Source: Vibrio atypicus (lineage in GTDB: Bacteria; Pseudomonadota; Gammaproteobacteria; Enterobacterales; Vibrionaceae). Taken from it: DNA of 64,000 nucleotides. The DNA lies in NCBI RefSeq assembly GCF_009811315.1, contig NZ_BLID01000006.1:186001-250000 (forward strand). Direction: 5' to 3'. The stretch's first letter is position 1, and every line of letters starts with the position of its first letter. Positions 58,022-64,000 of this stretch are shown piece by piece. The notes beneath the pieces are model-generated. The model worked only from the letters and a program-made list of their open reading frames with translations. It ran no database searches and had not been told where the DNA came from. Position numbers and translations under genes: made by a program.

Positions 58022-59053
58022 ATGACAGCAATCTCTTTAGCCGAATTGGCAACTATTACTGGGGGGGAGCTACACGGTGACGCAAATGCAATGGTCACTA
58101 TGGTAGCGCCAATGGATAAAGCTCAGGAAGGTCATGTGACGTTCCTGTCTAATCCTAAATACGCGAAACACCTGGCAAACTGTCAAGCGACAGTTGTCAT
58201 GGTGAAAGAAGCGCAACGAGAAGCTTGTACTGGCAATGCCTTGGTTGTTGCTGACCCATACGTTGCGTTTGCGAAAGTTGCGCAAGCTTTAGATACCACA
58301 CCAGCACCAGCAACGCTAATTGCACCGTCAGCGGTGGTTGCAGATGATGCCATGGTTGGTGAAAACGTTTCAATTGGCGCGAATGCGGTGATTGAGTCGG
58401 GAGTTGTGCTAGGAGATAACGCTGTCATTGGCGCAGGTTGTTTTATTGGCAAGAACGCAAAAATTGGTGCGTACACGAAACTATGGTCAAATGTCAGCAT
58501 TTACCATGAAGTAGTCTTGGGCGAGCACTGTTTAGTTCAAGCCAATACGGTAATCGGTTCAGATGGTTTTGGCTACGCGAACGAAAAAGGTGAGTGGATT
58601 AAGATCCCTCAACTTGGCACCGTTGTCATCGGCAACCGAGTCGAAATCGGTTCATGTACTACGATTGACCGTGGCGCGCTGGAAGACACGATTATTGAAG
58701 ATAACGTGATTCTAGACAACCAATTGCAGATCGCCCACAACGTACAGATCGGATATGGTACAGCCATGGCCGGTGGTACGATTGTTGCTGGCAGTACCAA
58801 AATTGGTAAATACTGTATTATCGGTGGTGGTACCGTAATCAATGGTCATATTGAGATCGTTGATGGCGTGACAATCACAGGTATGGGTATGGTTATGCGT
58901 GGTATTTCAGATAAGGGTATGTACTCATCTGGTATCCCATTACAGCCAAATAAAGAGTGGCGTAAAACAGCAACTCGAGTTCATCGAATTGATGACATGA
59001 ACAAGCGCTTGAAAGCGGTTGAGAAGCTGTTAGAACAGAACGAAGAATCTTGA
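58022..59053 (+). CDS. lpxD: UDP-3-O-(3-hydroxymyristoyl)glucosamine N-acyltransferase
   Basis: A 343-residue acyltransferase, third step of lipid A synthesis. An N-terminal uridine-binding domain (about 1-100) is followed by a left-handed beta-helix of hexapeptide repeats (such as [20 protein letters not shown]), and a C-terminal helix. The catalytic histidine lies in the IAHNVQIG block near residue 240. lpxD-fabZ-lpxA-lpxB is the conserved lipid A block. Confidence 0.95.
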   Translation: MTAISLAELATITGGELHGDANAMVTMVAPMDKAQEGHVTFLSNPKYAKHLANCQATVVMVKEAQREACTGNALVVADPYVAFAKVAQALDTTPAPATLIAPSAVVADDAMVGENVSIGANAVIESGVVLGDNAVIGAGCFIGKNAKIGAYTKLWSNVSIYHEVVLGEHCLVQANTVIGSDGFGYANEKGEWIKIPQLGTVVIGNRVEIGSCTTIDRGALEDTIIEDNVILDNQLQIAHNVQIGYGTAMAGGTIVAGSTKIGKYCIIGGGTVINGHIEIVDGVTITGMGMVMRGISDKGMYSSGIPLQPNKEWRKTATRVHRIDDMNKRLKAVEKLLEQNEES

Positions 59054-59067
59054 TTCCAATTCTGATC

Positions 59068-59096
59068 AAAAAGGCTCGCGAATTGCGGGTCTTTTT
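59068..59096 (+). terminator. Terminator-like hairpin after lpxD
   Basis: AAAGGCTCGC / GCGGGTCTTT stem with two G-T pairs, a 5-base loop and T5. Confidence 0.7.
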
Positions 59097-59150
59097 CGTC
59101 TATAATGCCAGCCAGAAAACATATTTAGCATTCGATATAGGAATATGACT

Positions 59151-59603
59151 TTGACTACTGAAAAGAAAACGATGGACATCACTGAAATTCAGGAACTGTT
59201 ACCACATCGCTACCCATTCTTACTGATTGATCGCGTGACAGACTACCAAGAAGAGAAGTACCTGACCGCGCTTAAAAACGTTTCAGTGAATGAACCTCAG
59301 TTTACAGGTCATTTCCCTCAACTACCTGTATTCCCAGGTGTACTGATTCTTGAAGCAATGGCTCAGGCAACTGGCTTACTTGCGTTTAAATCATTTGGTG
59401 CGCCTTCTGAAAATGAGTTGTACTACTTTGCAAGCGTAGATAAAGCAAAATTCCGCAAGCCAGTAGTACCGGGTGATCAGCTGATCATTGAAGTAGAATT
59501 TGTAAAAGAACGTCGTGGCATTGCTGCATTTAACGGTGTGGCGAAAGTAGACGGCGAAGTTGTGTGTTCAGCTGAACTGAAATGTGCTCGTCGAGAGTTT
59601 TAA
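59151..59603 (+). CDS. fabZ: 3-hydroxyacyl-[acyl-carrier-protein] dehydratase FabZ
   Basis: A 150-residue hot-dog fold dehydratase that supplies unsaturated intermediates in fatty acid synthesis. Motifs: [13 protein letters not shown], the catalytic histidine in [14 protein letters not shown], and the glutamate in [13 protein letters not shown] at 59151 is preferred because AGGA ends 8 bases upstream; ATG at 59145 is only 2 bases from it and adds two residues. Cytoplasmic. Confidence 0.94.
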   Translation: MTTEKKTMDITEIQELLPHRYPFLLIDRVTDYQEEKYLTALKNVSVNEPQFTGHFPQLPVFPGVLILEAMAQATGLLAFKSFGAPSENELYYFASVDKAKFRKPVVPGDQLIIEVEFVKERRGIAAFNGVAKVDGEVVCSAELKCARREF

Positions 59604-59604
59604 T

Positions 59605-60393
59605 ATGATTCATGAAACGGCTCAAATACACCCTTCGGTAGTTATTGAAGGTGATGTGACAATTGCAGCGAACGTGACCGTTGGCCCGTTTACTTATATC
59701 TCAGGTAAGATTGAGATTGGTGAAGGTACAGAAGTCATGTCACACGTTGTTATCAAAGGTCATACAACTATTGGTAAGGACAACCGTATTTTCCCTCATG
59801 CTGTTATTGGTGAAGAAAACCAAGATAAGAAGTATGGCGGCGAAGAGACGACAGTGGTGATTGGTGACCGAAACGTGATTCGCGAAGCGGTACAAATCCA
59901 CCGTGGTACGACACAAGATAAAGCAACAACAGTGATCGGCGACGATAACTTACTATGTGTAAATGCGCACATTGCACATGATGTTATTGTCGGTAACCAC
60001 ACTCATGTTGGTAACAATGCTATTCTTGGCGGTCACGTAACGGTAGAAGATTACGCTGGTGTGATGGCGTTATCAGCGATTCACCCGTTTTGTAAAGTGG
60101 GGGCTTACAGCTACATCGGCGGTTGTTCTGCTGTTGTTAAAGATGTGCCTCCTTACGTACTTGCGCAGGGTAACCACGCAACACCATTTGGCTTAAACCT
60201 TGTGGGTTTGCAACGTAATGGCTTTGAAAAAGCTGAGCTACGTGCGTTGCGTAATGCTTATAAAGAGTTCTACCGTTCAGGTAAAACTCAAGTTGAAGCG
60301 AAAGAAGTACTGGTGGAGATGGCAAAAGACTGGCCGTCAATTAAGCATTTCTTAGACTTTGTGGAAACTTCTGAGCGTGGCGTTATTCGCTAA
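59605..60393 (+). CDS. lpxA: UDP-N-acetylglucosamine acyltransferase
   Basis: A 262-residue acyltransferase, first step of lipid A synthesis, adding 3-hydroxymyristate to UDP-GlcNAc. The N-terminal two thirds are hexapeptide repeats; the catalytic histidine lies in NAHIAHDVIVGN. ATG at 59605 gives the family N-terminus MIHETAQIHP; the in-frame reading from 59584 runs back into fabZ. Co-transcribed with fabZ; a terminator separates it from lpxB. Confidence 0.95.
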   Translation: MIHETAQIHPSVVIEGDVTIAANVTVGPFTYISGKIEIGEGTEVMSHVVIKGHTTIGKDNRIFPHAVIGEENQDKKYGGEETTVVIGDRNVIREAVQIHRGTTQDKATTVIGDDNLLCVNAHIAHDVIVGNHTHVGNNAILGGHVTVEDYAGVMALSAIHPFCKVGAYSYIGGCSAVVKDVPPYVLAQGNHATPFGLNLVGLQRNGFEKAELRALRNAYKEFYRSGKTQVEAKEVLVEMAKDWPSIKHFLDFVETSERGVIR

Positions 60394-60412
60394 GCTTGTT
60401 GGGTAATGGATT

Positions 60413-60446
60413 AAAAAAGATCGCAGCCTTTGGTTGCGGTCTTTTT
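60413..60446 (+). terminator. Terminator-like hairpin after lpxA
   Basis: AAGATCGCAGCC / GGTTGCGGTCTT stem (with G-T pairs), 3-base loop and T run. It may reduce rather than block read-through to lpxB. Confidence 0.8.
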
Positions 60447-60467
60447 GTGTTTATATAGTGACTGATT

Positions 60468-61610
60468 ATGGAAAGACCTTTAAGAGTCGGTATCGTTGTT
60501 GGTGAGTTGTCAGGTGATACGCTAGGCGAAGGCTTTATTAAAGCCATTCAACAACAATACCCGGATGCAGAGTTTGTCGGTATTGGTGGCCCGAAAATGA
60601 TGGCGCTGGGTTGTCAGTCGCTATTTGATATGGAAGAGCTGGCCGTGATGGGGCTGGTCGAAGTATTAGGTCGATTACCGAGATTACTCAAAGTGAAAGC
60701 TGAGCTCGTAAAGTATTTCACTCAGAACCCGCCGGATGTGTTTGTTGGTATTGATGCGCCAGATTTCAATTTGAGGCTCGAGCTGGATCTGAAAAAATCG
60801 GGAATCAAAACGGTTCATTACGTGAGTCCATCAGTGTGGGCTTGGCGACCTAAGCGTATTTTTAAAATCGACAAAGCGACAGATCTTGTTCTTGCCTTCT
60901 TACCTTTTGAAAAAGCGTTTTATGACAAGTATCAGGTGGCGTGTGAGTTTGTTGGTCATACCTTGGCGGATGCAATTCCTCTTGTGCCTGATCAGCAAGC
61001 GGCAAGAGATCTACTCCAACTTGAACAAGATAAGCGATGGCTAGCGGTGCTGCCCGGTAGCCGTGGTGGTGAAGTGGGCTTAATTGCTCAGCCGTTTATT
61101 GAAACCTGCCGCCAAATAAAGCAGAAGTTTCCGGACATCGGTTTTGTTGTCGCTGCAGTAAACGATAAACGTAAACAGCAGTTTGAAGAAATTTGGCAGC
61201 AAACAGCTCCGGAGCTCGATTTTGTCATTGTACAAGACACCGCTCGTAACGTGATTACTGCGGCTGATGCTGTTTTGTTGGCTTCTGGCACAGTGGCACT
61301 GGAATGCATGCTGCTTAAAAGACCTATGGTGGTGGGCTATAAAGTGAATCGCTTCACTGGTTGGTTAGTACAGAAGCTAGCGATTACTGAGTATGTTTCT
61401 TTGCCTAATATCTTGGCTGGAGAAGAGTTAGTTAAAGAGTACATCTTGGATGAATGTGATCCGCAATTTCTTGTTCCGGCAGTTGAAGATATGTTAAGTC
61501 GTAATAACGATGAGCTGATAGCACGCTTTACCGATATGCATCACTTGATCCGCAAAGATGCAGATGTCCAGGCAGCTAAAGCCGTTCTCACTCTAATTGG
61601 TAAAGAATAA
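60468..61610 (+). CDS. lpxB: Lipid-A-disaccharide synthase
   Basis: A 380-residue inner-membrane-associated glycosyltransferase (GT19) that joins UDP-diacylglucosamine and lipid X into the lipid A disaccharide. Motifs [15 protein letters not shown] near the start, [13 protein letters not shown] and LPGSRGGEV are present. The stop overlaps the rnhB start by one base (TAATG). Confidence 0.95.
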   Translation: MERPLRVGIVVGELSGDTLGEGFIKAIQQQYPDAEFVGIGGPKMMALGCQSLFDMEELAVMGLVEVLGRLPRLLKVKAELVKYFTQNPPDVFVGIDAPDFNLRLELDLKKSGIKTVHYVSPSVWAWRPKRIFKIDKATDLVLAFLPFEKAFYDKYQVACEFVGHTLADAIPLVPDQQAARDLLQLEQDKRWLAVLPGSRGGEVGLIAQPFIETCRQIKQKFPDIGFVVAAVNDKRKQQFEEIWQQTAPELDFVIVQDTARNVITAADAVLLASGTVALECMLLKRPMVVGYKVNRFTGWLVQKLAITEYVSLPNILAGEELVKEYILDECDPQFLVPAVEDMLSRNNDELIARFTDMHHLIRKDADVQAAKAVLTLIGKE

Positions 61611-62227
61611 TGGCAAAAGAGAAACAAGAATTTCCTCCGTTTGAGTATCCACAAGGCTATCAATTAGTTGCCGGCGTAGATGAAGTTGGGCGAGGGCCTT
61701 TAGTTGGCGATGTGGTTACAGCAGCAGTGATTTTGGATCCGAATAACCCAATAGAAGGGCTCAATGACTCTAAAAAACTCTCTGAGAATAAGCGTTTAGC
61801 CTTACTACCAGAGATCAAAGAGAAAGCACTGGCTTGGTCTGTTGGCCGCTGTTCTCCAGAAGAAATTGATCAGCTCAATATTCTTCAGGCGACTATGGTA
61901 GCAATGCAACGTGCCATTGAAGGTCTGCCTGTACAGCCAGATTTAGCTTTAATAGATGGTAATCGTTGCCCAGCGTTGCCGATGGACTCTCAGGCAGTGG
62001 TTAAGGGCGACTTACGTGTTGCTGAGATCAGTGCCGCTTCCATTATTGCAAAAGTGGTTCGCGACCAAGAGATGGAAGAGCTCGACAAACTTCACCCAGA
62101 ATTTGGTTTTGCCAAACACAAAGGCTACCCAACCAAGGCGCATTTTGAAGCAATTGAACAACACGGTGTCATAGCGCAACACCGTAAAAGCTTTAAACCG
62201 GTAAAAAAAGCACTTGGTTTAGATTAG
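61610..62227 (+). CDS. rnhB: Ribonuclease HII
   Basis: A 205-residue type 2 RNase H that nicks at ribonucleotides embedded in DNA and RNA:DNA hybrids. The active-site motif [12 protein letters not shown] (residues 24-35) and the later LIDGNRCP aspartate are present. Coupled to lpxB by overlap. Conserved neighbour of dnaE. Confidence 0.95.
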   Translation: MAKEKQEFPPFEYPQGYQLVAGVDEVGRGPLVGDVVTAAVILDPNNPIEGLNDSKKLSENKRLALLPEIKEKALAWSVGRCSPEEIDQLNILQATMVAMQRAIEGLPVQPDLALIDGNRCPALPMDSQAVVKGDLRVAEISAASIIAKVVRDQEMEELDKLHPEFGFAKHKGYPTKAHFEAIEQHGVIAQHRKSFKPVKKALGLD

Positions 62228-62315
62228 CAACTCGATATGGGGTGTATCTACGATCTAGTATCACGTAAAATACCCCCATTCCCTTTCCGATTAAGCACTA
62301 TTTGCGGAACTATTC

Positions 62316-64000
62316 ATGTCAGATCCTAAGTTTGTCCACCTTCGAGTACATAGCGACTTTTCCATGGTCGATGGCCTTTCTAAAGTGCCACCTTTGGTTA
62401 AGAAAGTGGCCGAAATGGGAATGCCAGCGGTAGCGCTTACGGATTTCACCAACTTATGCGGGTTGGTGAAGTTCTATGGTACGGCTCACGGTTGTGGTAT
62501 TAAGCCGATCATCGGCGCCGATTTTGCTATGCAGTCGGACGTATTTGGTGATGAGCTTACTAAGCTGACCGTATTAGCAGCTGACAATGCTGGGTATAAA
62601 AACCTGACACTATTGATCTCTAAAGCGTACCTACGTGGCCATGTACAACATCAGCCTGTTATCGACCGAGAATGGTTAATTGAGCTTGCTGAAGGCTTGA
62701 TTATATTGTCAGGTGGTAAAAGTGGTGAGATTGGTAAAGCACTGCTTAAAGGTAATCATAAGGTCGCAGAAGGATGCGCTGAGTTTTATCAAACTCACTT
62801 CCCGGATCGCTTCTATCTTGAGCTTACTCGTACAGGTCGAGCGGATGAAGAAAGTTATCTTCATTTTGCGCTTGAGTTTGCTGATAAGATGGAATTGCCT
62901 GTTGTTGCAACTAATGATGTGGTCTTTCTTGATGATAGCTTGTTTGATGCGCATGAAATCCGAGTTGCGATCCATGATGGTTATACATTAGAAGATCCTC
63001 GTCGTCCTAAAAACTACAGCCCTCAGCAATATCTGCGCAGTGAAGAAGAGATGTGTGAGCTTTTCGCCGACATCCCTGAAGCACTAGAAAACAGTGTTGA
63101 GATTGCTAAGCGTTGTAATGTGACGGTATTGCTAGGTGAGTACTTCCTACCAGCCTTCCCTACAGAAGGGATGGAAGAGACCGAGTTCTTAGTTAAAAAG
63201 TCAGAAGAAGGGCTTGAAGACCGACTCGAGTTCCTATTCCCAGACCCTAAGGTTCGTGAAGAACGACGCCCGGAATACGATGATCGCTTGAAAGTTGAAC
63301 TTGAAGTAATCAATAACATGGGATTCCCTGGCTACTTTTTGATCGTTATGGAGTTTATCCAGTGGTCAAAAGATAACGATATTCCTGTTGGCCCAGGCCG
63401 AGGCTCTGGTGCCGGCTCCTTGGTGGCTTATGCCTTGAAGATCACCGATCTTGATCCACTGGAATATGATCTGCTGTTCGAACGTTTCTTGAACCCAGAA
63501 CGTGTTTCCATGCCCGATTTCGACGTCGACTTCTGTATGGATAAACGTGACCAAGTGATCGACCACGTAGCAGAAATGTATGGTCGCGATGCGGTATCTC
63601 AGATCATCACTTTTGGTACCATGGCGGCGAAAGCGGTAATCCGAGATGTTGGTCGTGTATTGGGGCATCCGTTTGGTTTTGTTGATCGCATCTCAAAGCT
63701 GGTTCCACCTGACCCTGGTATGACGCTCGAAAAAGCATTTAAAGCAGAGCCAGCTCTACCGGAGCTGTATGCGGCAGATGAAGAGGTCAAAGAGCTGATC
63801 GACATGTGTCGTATTCTGGAAGGGTGTACACGAAATGCCGGTAAGCATGCGGGTGGTGTTGTTATCTCGCCAACGACGATTACTGACTTTGCGCCTATCT
63901 ATGCCGATGCGGAAGGTCACTTCCCGGTAACCCAGTTTGATAAGAATGACGTAGAAACCGCTGGTCTGGTTAAGTTCGACTTCTTAGGCCTACGAACACT
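62316..64000 (+). CDS. dnaE: DNA polymerase III subunit alpha (partial, 3' end outside window)
   Basis: The first 561 codons of the replicative polymerase; full-length family members have about 1160. The N-terminal PHP domain starts [15 protein letters not shown]. The three catalytic aspartates are all inside the window: two in the PDFDVDFC motif near residue 401 and the third, Asp555 in KFDFLGL, just before the window ends. ATG at 62316 gives the family start [14 protein letters not shown]; no stop codon follows to the right edge. Separated from rnhB by 88 bases. Confidence 0.97.
   Translation, partial: MSDPKFVHLRVHSDFSMVDGLSKVPPLVKKVAEMGMPAVALTDFTNLCGLVKFYGTAHGCGIKPIIGADFAMQSDVFGDELTKLTVLAADNAGYKNLTLLISKAYLRGHVQHQPVIDREWLIELAEGLIILSGGKSGEIGKALLKGNHKVAEGCAEFYQTHFPDRFYLELTRTGRADEESYLHFALEFADKMELPVVATNDVVFLDDSLFDAHEIRVAIHDGYTLEDPRRPKNYSPQQYLRSEEEMCELFADIPEALENSVEIAKRCNVTVLLGEYFLPAFPTEGMEETEFLVKKSEEGLEDRLEFLFPDPKVREERRPEYDDRLKVELEVINNMGFPGYFLIVMEFIQWSKDNDIPVGPGRGSGAGSLVAYALKITDLDPLEYDLLFERFLNPERVSMPDFDVDFCMDKRDQVIDHVAEMYGRDAVSQIITFGTMAAKAVIRDVGRVLGHPFGFVDRISKLVPPDPGMTLEKAFKAEPALPELYAADEEVKELIDMCRILEGCTRNAGKHAGGVVISPTTITDFAPIYADAEGHFPVTQFDKNDVETAGLVKFDFLGLRT

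Noticed and set aside
1..64000. Mobile elements, prophage, CRISPR arrays, tRNA or rRNA genes
   Set aside because: I looked on both strands for transposase or integrase-like proteins, regularly spaced repeats and tRNA-like cloverleaves and found none; gene order is conserved core chromosome throughout.

Overview
The window is core chromosome of a marine gamma-proteobacterium, almost certainly a Vibrio. The evidence is an OmpK-type Tsx porin, a complete Na+-translocating NADH:quinone reductase operon (nqrABCDEF) followed by apbE and nqrM, the 490-residue PepD, Crl and FrsA, and the order map/rpsB-tsf-pyrH-frr-uppS-cdsA-dxr-rseP-bamA-skp-lpxD-fabZ-lpxA-lpxB-rnhB-dnaE. Coding density is high and intergenic gaps are short and A+T-rich. 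I see no tRNA or rRNA gene, transposase, integrase, phage gene or CRISPR array. I found no undescribed multi-gene system; the points of interest are regulatory or single-gene oddities.

Layout. 0-8.5 kb: yajL (partial) and panE, ompK, a LON-domain gene joined to an ECF sigma/ChrR anti-sigma pair, ampG, a yajG-ppiA lipoprotein/cyclophilin pair, rlmG and bolA. 8.4-16.2 kb: a hairpin-rich leader, nqrABCDEF, apbE (attaches FMN to NqrB and NqrC) and nqrM (metal-site maturation). 16.2-25.1 kb: two GGDEF proteins, dinB behind a LexA box, a RecQ paralogue, a GreA/GreB-like protein, yggN and a Na+-coupled NSS transporter. 25.1-29.3 kb: an AstE-like deacylase, rimK and a RimB-type protease (apparent S6 glutamylation group), then pepD. 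29.3-30.3 kb is a gene-poor kilobase with a possible 28-codon ORF and a strong terminator. 30.3-36.8 kb: a purine permease and gpt, each behind a PurR-like operator, then frsA, crl and proBA. 36.8-43.4 kb: nrdR-ribD-ribE-ribBX-ribH-nusB-thiL-pgpA (riboflavin/thiamine) and yaeH. 43.5-47.1 kb: glnD and map, leftward. 47.1-64 kb: rpsB with its leader RNA, then translation, isoprenoid, outer-membrane assembly and lipid A genes up to dnaE, which runs off the right edge.

The genes combine into a sodium-energised respiratory module (Nqr, its maturation factors, and an NSS symporter that can use the Na+ gradient), an envelope-building block (cdsA, uppS, dxr, rseP, bamA, skp, lpxD, fabZ, lpxA, lpxB, plus ampG for wall recycling), stress circuits (ECF sigma/ChrR, SOS-linked dinB, Crl) and cofactor biosynthesis. 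The RibBX protein has lost the zinc cysteines of GTP cyclohydrolase II, so the first riboflavin step must be encoded elsewhere.
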